From: JAYUZR01 sp043751595
GTDB taxonomy: Bacteria; Patescibacteriota; UBA1384; CAILIB01
NCBI GenBank assembly: GCA_043751595.1
Contig: JAYUZR010000053.1
Location: 1 to 26,082 of the forward strand
Direction: 5' to 3'
Length of the DNA: 26,082 nucleotides
Position numbers and translations under genes: made by a program. The notes under the pieces are model-generated. The model was given only the letters and a program-made list of their open reading frames with translations. It was not told where the DNA came from and searched no databases. Shown here piece by piece: positions 1-7,207 of the stretch; the first letter of the stretch is position 1, and every line of letters begins with the position of its first letter.

Positions 1-83
1 GTTGATTCCTTTCCAGAACGGCCAGCTGCCATGGCTACTGCTTCAGCAATTGTTGTTGGTCGGGGCTTTGGTTCTTCACTCAT
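1..83 (-). CDS. Partial CDS, N-terminus only, downstream of sufU
   Basis: Reading from the ATG at 83, 27 complete codons are open to the window edge, beginning MSEEPKPRPTTIAEA. The start codon lies inside the end of sufU (ATGAGTGA, 8-nt overlap), the arrangement used for translational coupling throughout this cluster, so a real gene is likely. It would be the third gene of the sufS-sufU unit. The visible residues form a proline-rich start and an alanine-rich helix-like stretch, which is not enough to name a family. By position it could be another Fe-S assembly or delivery protein, but nothing seen proves that. Confidence 0.6.
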   Translation of the reverse strand, partial: MSEEPKPRPTTIAEAVAMAAGRSGKES

Positions 84-441
84 AGCTCGAGTATAGATCA
101 CGGAACGCCTCAAGCGCCACCTCTTTGCACTTCATCCGGCTAGGGCTGAGTCCGGCAATTTCGATTTCTGGTGCATTTGGCTCAAGGGGGGTGTTGAGTA
201 AATGCTCGCAGAGCATATCGGCGCTGGCGGTGCAGATGGCGCAGCCACGGGTTAGGTGGCGGGCTTGGAGAATAATTCTATCCTCCACCTGGAGCTCGAG
301 GGTGACTTCATCACCACAGCTAAGATTGGCACCTTTGCCGAAGTGAGTTGCCGCACCGCTAAGCGTCCCACCAAAGCGAGGGAAGCGGGCGCGATCGAGC
401 AGATCGCGCTGATCGTACAGACTAGGAGTTAAGTTTTGCAT
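76..441 (-). CDS. sufU: SufU-type iron-sulfur cluster assembly sulfurtransferase
   Basis: This 121-aa protein has the SufU/IscU-like fold signature. Cys42 in LSCGDE with Asp44, Cys67 in RGCAI followed by TASADM, and Cys105 in MKCKEV match the three cysteines and one aspartate that bind zinc in SufU and accept persulfide sulfur from SufS. The family is usually about 140-150 aa; this one is short between Cys67 and Cys105. The ATG at 441 is preferred because the matching sequence begins there with MQNLTPSLYDQ; the frame is open further upstream but that part overlaps sufS and has no family character. It overlaps the sufS end by 20 nt, so the two are co-translated. In the cell it passes sulfur from SufS to SufBCD in the cytoplasm. 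An additional Cys70 sits in GCAIC. Confidence 0.9.
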   Translation of the reverse strand: MQNLTPSLYDQRDLLDRARFPRFGGTLSGAATHFGKGANLSCGDEVTLELQVEDRIILQARHLTRGCAICTASADMLCEHLLNTPLEPNAPEIEIAGLSPSRMKCKEVALEAFRDLYSSYE

Positions 442-1591
442 ACGCGGTTTTAAGCGCCCCTTCCAGATTGATGATATCTTCTTCGTTGGTGTAAACCCCG
501 CAACTGGCCCGCAAACTGGCGGGTACGCCCAAGGTATCGTGTAGAGGCCCGGAGCAGTGCTGGCCAGCACGGATGCAGACTCCCTGCTCGCCTAAGATAT
601 GGGCAATATCGTGAGGATGGGCGCCGGTGACGCTAAACCCAACTAGCCCAATTTGAGGATGGGGGGTGCCGAGAATGCTTACAAAAGGCAGGGCAGAAAG
701 CATGGTGATAAGCCGCTCCCCCATTACATTTGTTTTTTCTGGGATCGCTTCTAGATAAGAAAGTGCGGCACCAAGGCCAAGAACCGATTCAAGGTTCGGA
801 CTACCGGCTTCAAACTGGGCAACGCCTTTTTGTAGCTCTTGGGTATCTGCCCAGACACGCTGGACCATGCCGCCACCCAGATAGGTAGGTCTCAGGTCTT
901 TTTGGAGGGTGGGGTTTACATACAGAACGCCGGTGCCACTTGGTGCGTACACTTTGTGGGCGGCAAAGAAGAGGGCATCTGCTAGTTTGGCGGCTTCTAG
1001 AGGAAGGTGGGCGGCAGTTTGGCTGCAATCGAGAATGAGCTTGGCGTGATTTGGTAGAAGTGCCCGCAGAGCAGGAATATCGGTTAGGGCGCCAGTTACG
1101 TTTGAAGCATGCGAAAGCACTACATACCCTACCCGCTCGTTAAGGAGTGAAACAATGCTTTCGGCTGTGTAAGATCCGTCGTTACTAGGAATAAGAGTGA
1201 GCTTGGCACCGGTTTGCTCGGCCACGGCTCGCCATGGCAGGAGATTACTGTGGTGCTCAGCCTCCCCTACCAGGATTTCACTTTCTGCCGTAAGGGTATG
1301 GGCTAGTCCTTGTGCTAACAGATTAGCGGCGTAGGTAGCGCTTGGGGTAAAGATAACTTCTTCGGGTGTAGCGTGAATAAATCCAGCCACCTGCTTACGT
1401 ACTGCTTCATAGCTTTCGGTTTGTTGCTCGGCCAGCGGGAATGTTGAACGATGAACAGTGGTAGTTGAGGTAAGGGCTTTGGTAACAGCTTCAAGAACTA
1501 CCGCAGGTTTTTGGGTAGTAGCGGCGCTATCCAGATAGGTAAGCTCTGGGTGTTCGTCAAAAAAAGGAAAATCGTTTCGTAGTGAGCTCAT
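422..1591 (-). CDS. sufS: SufS group II cysteine desulfurase
   Basis: This 389-aa PLP enzyme converts cysteine to alanine and holds the sulfur as persulfide for SufU. The start matches the family (FDEHPELTYLDSAATTQKP). PLP-site features are EHHSNLLPW near residue 115, the Schiff-base lysine Lys213 in AAHKVYAPSGTGVLYV, and the catalytic Cys346 in RAGQHCSGPL. Length is close to the usual 400-410 aa. The terminator at 1643-1675 separates it from the membrane genes upstream, so it probably starts its own transcript. A TAGCAT hexamer lies 6 nt before the ATG and could be a -10 element of a nearly leaderless mRNA; no Shine-Dalgarno is seen. Confidence 0.95.
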   Translation of the reverse strand: MSSLRNDFPFFDEHPELTYLDSAATTQKPAVVLEAVTKALTSTTTVHRSTFPLAEQQTESYEAVRKQVAGFIHATPEEVIFTPSATYAANLLAQGLAHTLTAESEILVGEAEHHSNLLPWRAVAEQTGAKLTLIPSNDGSYTAESIVSLLNERVGYVVLSHASNVTGALTDIPALRALLPNHAKLILDCSQTAAHLPLEAAKLADALFFAAHKVYAPSGTGVLYVNPTLQKDLRPTYLGGGMVQRVWADTQELQKGVAQFEAGSPNLESVLGLGAALSYLEAIPEKTNVMGERLITMLSALPFVSILGTPHPQIGLVGFSVTGAHPHDIAHILGEQGVCIRAGQHCSGPLHDTLGVPASLRASCGVYTNEEDIINLEGALKTAYAKLNS

Positions 1592-1642
1592 GTACAGATG
1601 CTATAGCAAATTCTAAGGAAAAGCGCGAAGGTTCGCACCACG

Positions 1643-1675
1643 AAAAAGCCTCTTAGCAGGTTGCTAAGAGGCTTT
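1643..1675 (-). terminator. Hairpin terminator after the nfu-sufCBD-lgt-like unit
   Basis: A perfect 14-bp stem (1645-1658 with 1662-1675) closes a 3-nt loop. On the minus strand it is followed by a run of five T. The TAG stop of the 1664-2182 gene lies inside the stem. It splits the suf region into two transcription units. The plus-strand side is also T-rich. Confidence 0.85.
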
Positions 1676-2182
1676 CTTTTGGTTGGCTATAAACTCGGTT
1701 CTATACCGTAAGCGCTCTGGAAAGGGTTTTGACTCTTTCTTTTTCCAGAAGATGATCAGTGGCTGGAGGCCTAGTTTATAGACTAGACCGAACATTACCA
1801 CCAAAAAGACTACGGGACTTACTTGATTGCATATCACCAGTGTAGTGCCTGGTGCGATTGCTCCAAGCCGGTTTACCAGCAGTCCGACCACTTGGTTTCT
1901 TCTTGTGCGTTTTGGGCAATGGCTTCTTCTCGCCGCGATAGTGATACCTAGCCCCCAAAGGGGATAGCCCACAAAAAGCGCAACCTTGCCGTAGAAGGCG
2001 AGTTGCTCTCGGGTTACGTGCTTGTGAAGCTTAAACCCGATAATTAGTATCCCCGAAAGGATAACGATTATTGCGGCCTTAATTTTGGCGGTTCGTTCAA
2101 TCTGCCCCAGTAAAAAGGCTAAGAATACCCCACAAAACGAAAGGGTACTCCGTACCTTCCTTGCATTTAGTTTTTTCTGCAC
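1664..2182 (-). CDS. Hypothetical multi-pass membrane protein
   Basis: This 172-aa protein is not recognised. It shows a basic N-terminus and about four hydrophobic segments (roughly residues 13-27, 34-52, 66-84 and 118-142) and ends in a very basic tail, suggesting an inner-membrane protein with a cytoplasmic C-terminus. The start is a GTG at 2182 preceded by GAGAGGTG about 5 nt upstream, one of only two clear ribosome binding sites in the window. It follows the 2228-2665 gene after 45 bp and is last in its unit: the stop codon lies within the terminator stem. No catalytic motif is visible. Confidence 0.65.
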   Translation of the reverse strand: MQKKLNARKVRSTLSFCGVFLAFLLGQIERTAKIKAAIIVILSGILIIGFKLHKHVTREQLAFYGKVALFVGYPLWGLGITIAARRSHCPKRTRRNQVVGLLVNRLGAIAPGTTLVICNQVSPVVFLVVMFGLVYKLGLQPLIIFWKKKESKPFPERLRYRTEFIANQKKAS

Positions 2183-2227
2183 CGTTCACCTCTCTTTTTG
2201 CCCACCCTACCGTAATTACTTTAGGAG

Positions 2228-2665
2228 TCAATCCTTCTTGGGGAAGGTTACGCGCGCAGGACCAGAAATGGCGTCCTTATACTGCGGATTACTTGAGGTG
2301 ACGGCAAAATAGGTAAAAATGCTAACCACTGTAATGAGGGCACCTGGAACTCCTCCAAAAATCCCCACAAAACAAAGGCCAATCGGGTTGAGAAGTGCCA
2401 GAAGCAAGAAAAGCAGCATTCCTCGCCCTATTTTAAAGGACTTCCCATTAAACTTACCCTCTACTCCACCAAGCCAGACAGCCGCCGCATACAAGAAATA
2501 GATGACATAGATAAACCACGGTATTTGGGCCGGGCTAGTTGGCGCGGTTCCGATATTGGCTAGTGGGTAAATACTGAGGATGAGAAGGGTGAGATATATT
2601 CCAGTAAGTGCTGTCCGATACCGCGGAGGAACTGGATTACGGATGGGGGCGGAAAGACTAACCAT
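2228..2665 (-). CDS. Hypothetical four-helix membrane protein
   Basis: This 145-aa protein is not recognised. Hydrophobic segments lie near residues 18-36, 48-66, 80-100 and 103-122, with a short polar tail. The ATG at 2665 overlaps the end of the Lgt-like gene by 8 nt (ATGGTTAG), so it is translationally coupled to it and probably co-functions with it. A DUF4190-like or small TM-rich family is possible from the helical pattern, but no motif proves it. Confidence 0.6.
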   Translation of the reverse strand: MVSLSAPIRNPVPPRYRTALTGIYLTLLILSIYPLANIGTAPTSPAQIPWFIYVIYFLYAAAVWLGGVEGKFNGKSFKIGRGMLLFLLLALLNPIGLCFVGIFGGVPGALITVVSIFTYFAVTSSNPQYKDAISGPARVTFPKKD

Positions 2666-3338
2666 GAGAGAGTTGCTTATGTTGTTTCCAAAGCATGACG
2701 CAATAATAGAGTACCGCAGCGAGGCAGAGAAGTTGAATACTGGTTATCGTTACTCCACTCATTGGCGCGACATCTCGGTAGTTTTCGATGCCAAACCGCA
2801 GGGCGCTACTGGTGAGACCGTAGATGAAAAATAGCCCATTTTCGGGGAGCTTTTTATTCTTTTGTAGCCAAAGTAAGCCTGCAAAAATAAGAAGACTACC
2901 TATGCTCGAATAAAGCTGCGTGGGGTAGCGCCAAGCTCCATTTTGATAGATAGAAAAGACTGATTGGCAGTTTTTGCCGCAGCAACAGCCGCCAAAAAAG
3001 CAGCCAAGACGACCAATGCCTTCTCCTGCTGCAAGAGCAAGCGCAAAGTGATCACCAAGTGGTCTGGTAATCCCAAACTTTGCTTTAGAAAAATGGATGG
3101 CGGCATAGCCAATGCAGATACCGACAATAATACTGCGGCCAGGGCTATGGGTTACCGCTAGTTGCACGATGGCGGCACCTGCCAGGCCCACGCCAAGCCC
3201 AAAACAGGCAAGCTCGATAAGGTTCCAGGATAGGATACCTCGCCTTTTTGCTGACCACGCAAACACCGCTAAGGCCGTAAGGTATGCAAGCGCGTAGCAT
3301 ACCGTTGAGAGAGTGGGATTGGTGGCAACGACTAGCAT
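2658..3338 (-). CDS. Lgt-like prolipoprotein diacylglyceryl transferase family protein
   Basis: This 226-aa multi-pass membrane protein carries the short-form Lgt hallmarks: GEGIGRLGCFFGGCCCG near residue 110, corresponding to the GRxGNF/GRLGCF core, then YPTQLYSS, the usual PTQLYE element with Ser for Glu. True Lgt moves diacylglycerol from phosphatidylglycerol to the lipobox cysteine of lipoproteins. Bacterial Lgt is usually 260-290 aa, so this is a compact variant, and the cysteine-rich CCCGKNC motif is a feature of the divergent subgroup. It lies 10 bp after sufD in the same unit, an unusual place for a lipoprotein enzyme. Family assignment is fairly safe; substrate is not. Confidence 0.75.
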   Translation of the reverse strand: MLVVATNPTLSTVCYALAYLTALAVFAWSAKRRGILSWNLIELACFGLGVGLAGAAIVQLAVTHSPGRSIIVGICIGYAAIHFSKAKFGITRPLGDHFALALAAGEGIGRLGCFFGGCCCGKNCQSVFSIYQNGAWRYPTQLYSSIGSLLIFAGLLWLQKNKKLPENGLFFIYGLTSSALRFGIENYRDVAPMSGVTITSIQLLCLAAVLYYCVMLWKQHKQLSHG

Positions 3339-3348
3339 TGTAGCTATC

Positions 3349-3855
3349 TTAGGCGAGGAATCCTGCTACCAGCAAATTAGTTGCCTCTTCGCGGCTGAGC
3401 CCGCGGGTTCTGGCGTAGTAGAGCTCTTCGTCGTCCAGACTTCGCATGGTGGCAGCGTGCGAGCACTTTACTTGGTCGTGGCAGATTTCGAGCGATGGCC
3501 GGGACCAGCTTTTACTCTCTGGCGTAAGGAGGAGGCTGTGGTGGGTGAGGTAGGACTCGCTCTCGGAAGCTTCCGGGGCGATATAAATGGCGCCGTTGCA
3601 GATAGGGGCACCTTCTCCTCGCACTAGGGTCTTAATGAGAACTTCTGCCTTGGTTTGGGGGGCTAGGTGTCTAAGGGTGATGCTTAAGGACGGGGCTTCA
3701 TCATGTACCTCTACCACACCAGTGATAGAAGTTTCCGCTCCAGAATCTTCGAAGAGGAAGGTAAGTTCCAGGTTTTCGTTGCTTCGGAATGTGTACGAAG
3801 AGATGCCGGTGGGAACGTGGTAGGTTCCACTCTCGGTAATGGTAACTTCGCTCAT
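3349..3855 (-). CDS. sufD: Short SufD-like Fe-S scaffold subunit
   Basis: At 168 aa this has only the C-terminal part of SufD (normally about 400-430 aa). It keeps the diagnostic end: VKCSHAAT (Cys131, His133) followed by LDDEELYYARTRGLSREEATNLLVAGF, here quoted in parts; the His corresponds to the SufD histidine implicated in cluster assembly at the SufB-SufD interface. The preceding residues look like remaining strands of the beta-helix. The start overlaps the sufB stop by ATGA, so the gene begins exactly where expected and is not a frameshift fragment: the upstream sequence is intact sufB. It likely pairs with SufB and SufC as the scaffold, in reduced form. Confidence 0.85.
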   Translation of the reverse strand: MSEVTITESGTYHVPTGISSYTFRSNENLELTFLFEDSGAETSITGVVEVHDEAPSLSITLRHLAPQTKAEVLIKTLVRGEGAPICNGAIYIAPEASESESYLTHHSLLLTPESKSWSRPSLEICHDQVKCSHAATMRSLDDEELYYARTRGLSREEATNLLVAGFLA

Positions 3856-5249
3856 CCCACTGACCCTTCCATTTCAAGCTCGATTAAACGATTCATCTCG
3901 ATGGCGTACTCCATAGGGAGTTGCTTGATGATTGGCTCCAGGAAGCCATTTACCACTAAGGCAGTGGCGGCGGCGGCACTTAACCCACGAGAGCGCAGAT
4001 AGAGAAGCTGTTCCTCTCCTACTTTAGATACAGTTGCCTCATGCTCTACTTTGGCAGAGCCAGTTTGATCGTCGATGGTGGGGTAGGTGTCGCTCCTGGC
4101 GGTGCTATCAAGAATAAGGGCATCGCACTGCACACTACTTTTTGAACCCCTAGCCTTTTTGGTCATTCGCACCAGTCCCCTGTACGAGCTTCTGCCGGTA
4201 CCGTAACTGACCGATTTTGAAGTGATTAAGGAGCGGGTATTGGGGGCTAAATGAAATACCTTGGCGCCGGCATCCTGGTGTTGACCGCTTCCGGCGACGG
4301 CCAGTGAGAGGATCTCGGCCCGGGCACCTTCTTCTTGCAAGATAACGGATGGGTACTTCATGGTAACTTTTGAGCCTAAGTTACAATCTACCCACTCAAC
4401 GGTGGCATTCTTTTTAGCAACCGCACGCTTAGTGACCAGGTTGTAGACATCGCCTGACCAGTTTTGGATGGTGGTGTAGCGAACGCGGCTTTCGGGGAGG
4501 GCAATTACTTCTACAACGGCTGCGTGCAGGGAATCGCTAGAGTAAATAGGAGCAGAACAGCCTTCTACATAATGTAGCGAGGCGGCTTCTTCTACGATAA
4601 TGAGGGTTCGTTCAAACTGGCCAGCGTTTCGGGCGTTAATACGGAAGTAGGTTTGGAGCGGTGTTTCGAGGATTACTCCTTTGGGAATATAGACAAAGCT
4701 CCCTCCACTCCAGACGGCAGTATTAAGGGCAGCGAACATATTGTCGTGGGCAGAGATGATGGTGCCAAAGTACTGCTTAACAATTTCTGGATGTTCTTTG
4801 AGGGCGGTATCTGAATCTAAGAAAATGACCCCCTGCTCGGTCCACTCTTGGCGCAGGTTATGGTAGACCACTTCGCTTTCGTATTGGGCGCCAACTCCGG
4901 CGAGTAGGCCGCGCTCGGCTTGCGGAACACCAAGGCGCTCGAAGGTAGTTTTGATCGCATCGGGCACATCATCCCAATCGCGGGCGGGTTTATCTTGCGC
5001 ACGCAAGAAATACGTCATTTCTTCAAAGTTTAATGAAGAAAGATCGGCGCCCCAAGTGGGTAGGCTTTTCTCGAGGAAAATGCGGTAGCCTTCTAGTCTT
5101 TTTTCTAGCATCCACTCCGGCTCTTGCTTGAAGGCAGAAATAGCTCGGACTGTTTCTTCGCTTAACCCTTTTGGGGTGCGGGCAAGGTAGGTTTCGGGGT
5201 CGTGGAAACCGGCGGTGTACGCCGGAGGGGTGTAATTAGCGGTAGCCAT
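3852..5249 (-). CDS. sufB: SufB Fe-S cluster scaffold protein
   Basis: This 465-aa protein is full-length SufB. It contains YVEGCSAP (Cys231), SVQCDALIL (Cys375, matching the cluster-relevant Cys of the E. coli C-terminal part), and KVEHEATVSKVGEEQ (Glu404), then LYLRSRGLS. It forms the SufBCD complex in the cytoplasm that builds nascent Fe-S clusters from SufS/SufU sulfur. I chose ATG 5249 (MATANYTPPA), which overlaps the sufC end by 14 nt; an in-frame start at 5303 would need 68 nt of overlap and adds unconserved sequence. GGGGAG lies 13-18 nt before the ATG. Confidence 0.95.
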   Translation of the reverse strand: MATANYTPPAYTAGFHDPETYLARTPKGLSEETVRAISAFKQEPEWMLEKRLEGYRIFLEKSLPTWGADLSSLNFEEMTYFLRAQDKPARDWDDVPDAIKTTFERLGVPQAERGLLAGVGAQYESEVVYHNLRQEWTEQGVIFLDSDTALKEHPEIVKQYFGTIISAHDNMFAALNTAVWSGGSFVYIPKGVILETPLQTYFRINARNAGQFERTLIIVEEAASLHYVEGCSAPIYSSDSLHAAVVEVIALPESRVRYTTIQNWSGDVYNLVTKRAVAKKNATVEWVDCNLGSKVTMKYPSVILQEEGARAEILSLAVAGSGQHQDAGAKVFHLAPNTRSLITSKSVSYGTGRSSYRGLVRMTKKARGSKSSVQCDALILDSTARSDTYPTIDDQTGSAKVEHEATVSKVGEEQLLYLRSRGLSAAAATALVVNGFLEPIIKQLPMEYAIEMNRLIELEMEGSVG

Positions 5250-5964
5250 GTTTGGCGATTGACTCCCCGAGCTCACCAGTACCGGAGCGGGTAATGACTC
5301 CATCTTGCAAAATGTGAACGCTATCGGGCTGAAGCTGATCTACTAGCTCTGGGTAGTGCGTGATGTAAAGAATGGTAGTGCCGGCGGCGCGGAGGTCGGT
5401 AATAATTTCTTGGACAAGCTTAAGGGCGTCGACATCGAGGCCAGAATCAAGCTCATCAAACACGACCACTTTGGGTTGTAGTAAGAGAGCCTGGAGAAGC
5501 TCGAGGCGCTTCTTTTCTCCACCAGAGAAGCCTTCGCCTAAGTTGCGTTCGGCGAAATCGAGTGAGAGGCCAACCTTCCCAAGGGCATCGCGCAAGGACC
5601 GTAAGAACGTGCCGCTATCTGGGGGTTGATTGCCGCGTGCAGTGGCGAGACTACTTACCGCAATACGAAGAAAATCTGCCACGGGAACGCCAGGAATGCT
5701 GGGGGGATTTTGAAAGGCGACAAAAAGGCCGGTAGCAGCCCGCTCTTCTGGTGCGGCTTCGGTGATGATAGCTTCGCCCAATAAAATACTGCCTTCTGTA
5801 ATAAGGTAGCTTGGGTGCCCGGCTAGTGCTTGAGTGAGGGTGGATTTGCCCGAGCCATTTGGTCCCATTAGTACGGCGAGCTCGCCTTGGCGTAAGGAAA
5901 GAGAAAGCCCTTTCAGGATTGGCTTTTGATCAATACTGACCCGAAGGTTTGAGATATTAAGCAT
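5236..5964 (-). CDS. sufC: SufC ATPase of the SUF complex
   Basis: This 242-aa ABC-type ATPase has Walker A GPNGSGKS (34-41), the ABC signature FSGGEKKR (146-153) with the GGE form typical of SufC, Walker B VVVFDELDSGLD (167-178) and the switch histidine in ITHYPEL. SufC is not a transporter: it drives conformational changes in SufB-SufD. The ATG at 5964 overlaps the nfu stop by 8 nt (ATGCTTAA); the frame is open to 6009 but MLNISNLRVSI is the family start. Length is normal. Confidence 0.95.
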   Translation of the reverse strand: MLNISNLRVSIDQKPILKGLSLSLRQGELAVLMGPNGSGKSTLTQALAGHPSYLITEGSILLGEAIITEAAPEERAATGLFVAFQNPPSIPGVPVADFLRIAVSSLATARGNQPPDSGTFLRSLRDALGKVGLSLDFAERNLGEGFSGGEKKRLELLQALLLQPKVVVFDELDSGLDVDALKLVQEIITDLRAAGTTILYITHYPELVDQLQPDSVHILQDGVITRSGTGELGESIAKHGYR

Positions 5965-6256
5965 GGAAGGGAAGTGGAATGGTTGGCGCGGCATGGGTAA
6001 TGGGCTCATCGTTTACCGCAATGACATCGTGGATGCGAGCATCTTGCAGCATAAGATAGCGCTTAATACCAAAGTCGAGGGTGTAAGTTGCGGCGGCGCA
6101 ACCGATGCAAGCTCCGGCAAAGCGAATGGCAACCACACCTTCTTCAGAGATTGAGACCAACTCAAGGCTACCACCGTGCAGGCCAAGGGTGGGTGCAATG
6201 GTTTGCAGGAGCTCATTTACGTGAGCTTCGAGGGAAACAGGGGAGTCGTGCTTCAT
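5957..6256 (-). CDS. Nfu/NifU C-terminal domain Fe-S carrier
   Basis: This 99-aa protein is a single NifU-like C-terminal domain. The GACIGCAAATYTLDFGIKRYL stretch contains the CxxC motif (Cys50 and Cys53) that binds a [4Fe-4S] cluster shared between two monomers, followed by the usual T-L-x-x-G-I-x-x-x-L helix. It heads the nfu-sufC-sufB-sufD unit, which suggests it delivers clusters made by SufBCD to target enzymes. It is divergently arranged with the gene at 6308, 51 bp apart. A TATGGT hexamer (6267-6272, minus) lies 10 nt before the ATG and may be the -10 of the operon; no Shine-Dalgarno is evident. Confidence 0.88.
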   Translation of the reverse strand: MKHDSPVSLEAHVNELLQTIAPTLGLHGGSLELVSISEEGVVAIRFAGACIGCAAATYTLDFGIKRYLMLQDARIHDVIAVNDEPITHAAPTIPLPFHA

Positions 6257-6307
6257 TACGGCTCAAACCATAGCACAGCTGTTGAGGCACTGCTATCCTG
6301 AAACTAT
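6257..6307. promoter_or_regulatory. Divergent promoter region between nfu and the 6308 gene
   Basis: Only 51 bp separate two divergent starts, so both promoters must fit here or overlap the genes. TATCCT (6294-6299) lies 8 nt before the plus-strand ATG and TATGGT (6267-6272, minus) lies 10 nt before the nfu ATG. Neither has a convincing TTGACA partner. Both would give very short leaders. No operator-like palindrome is clear. Confidence 0.4.
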
Positions 6308-7198
6308 ATGTTTGAACGATCTTTTCTTACTAAGGAGCTTGCCTGCTGGCCCGAGCGGTTTGGTGTTTCCGAAGTATCAATTCCAGCTTTTAAGGCGCTA
6401 CTACGCCTACAGCAGGTAGTTATTTTGGGTTGCGAGGCGTATGAAGACGCTCCCCCACTGCTTAGGCGTTTAGTGGCAACCGAAGATCAGACCATTGCAA
6501 CCCGCGATAAAGTACTGCAACTTGCAGCTAGCATGGCACATCAGAGTCATTCTTTGGTGTTGAGTGCGCTCGTTCGCTCGGCTCAAGAGTTTTCCTTGCA
6601 ACTTCGCGAGCTGGAGCTCGATCAATTGCCCGGGGGAGCCTACATTACTAAGATGGACAGGGCCTGGTATTTACTTGGAATGCCAGATCAACTGATGGCG
6701 GCAGATTTTGATACTGGTGTAAGTGTGCGCACCTTAATTGATCAGATGCTAAGCGATGGTTCGCAGGTGTATGTGTTGGCGCAGCGGCAGCCAAAGCGGA
6801 TTTTGGCTATTTTTTCGTTAGCTCGGTCATATGGTTCAGCTAGTTTGGGGTTAAGTGAAGTGCTTGATCAGCATGGGATTCGCCAGGTTTTGCTCTGCCA
6901 AGAGCGGCATCGTACGGTAGAGGTTGCGGCAGAAACATTGCGTATTGCCCTCTGGAGAAGCGAATTAAGCACCCACGAGCAGCAGGCGGTAGCAGCTAAG
7001 TTGCATGAAGAAGTGCAGGGCGATTCGGCGGTACTTCGGGCGATGCGAAAAGGTTCCGGCTCGGCGCGAGCGCTGCAACTGTTGCGTGCGGATGCTACAC
7101 TAGTAGTGCCCACTATGGGCGCCCTCGCTCCTCTGATAACCGAAGCTCATCTCTTGGCTCGGCGCACAAAGCGGCGATATTTCTGGTTTAAACCATAA
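6308..7198 (+). CDS. Hypothetical protein, first gene of the pgi-eno group
   Basis: This 296-aa soluble protein is not recognised. It has no signal peptide or membrane segment. It appears mostly helical, with alternating beta/alpha character from about residue 150 (GSQVYVLAQRQPKRILAIF, then IRQVLLCQ), compatible with a Rossmann-like half, and it ends in a basic tail (RRTKRRYFWFKP). The ATG at 6308 is the first in frame. It lies 9 bp before pgi and is most likely co-transcribed with it, so a link to sugar metabolism or its control is conceivable but unproven. Confidence 0.7.
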   Translation: MFERSFLTKELACWPERFGVSEVSIPAFKALLRLQQVVILGCEAYEDAPPLLRRLVATEDQTIATRDKVLQLAASMAHQSHSLVLSALVRSAQEFSLQLRELELDQLPGGAYITKMDRAWYLLGMPDQLMAADFDTGVSVRTLIDQMLSDGSQVYVLAQRQPKRILAIFSLARSYGSASLGLSEVLDQHGIRQVLLCQERHRTVEVAAETLRIALWRSELSTHEQQAVAAKLHEEVQGDSAVLRAMRKGSGSARALQLLRADATLVVPTMGALAPLITEAHLLARRTKRRYFWFKP

Positions 7199-7207
7199 CC
7201 TTCTTGT

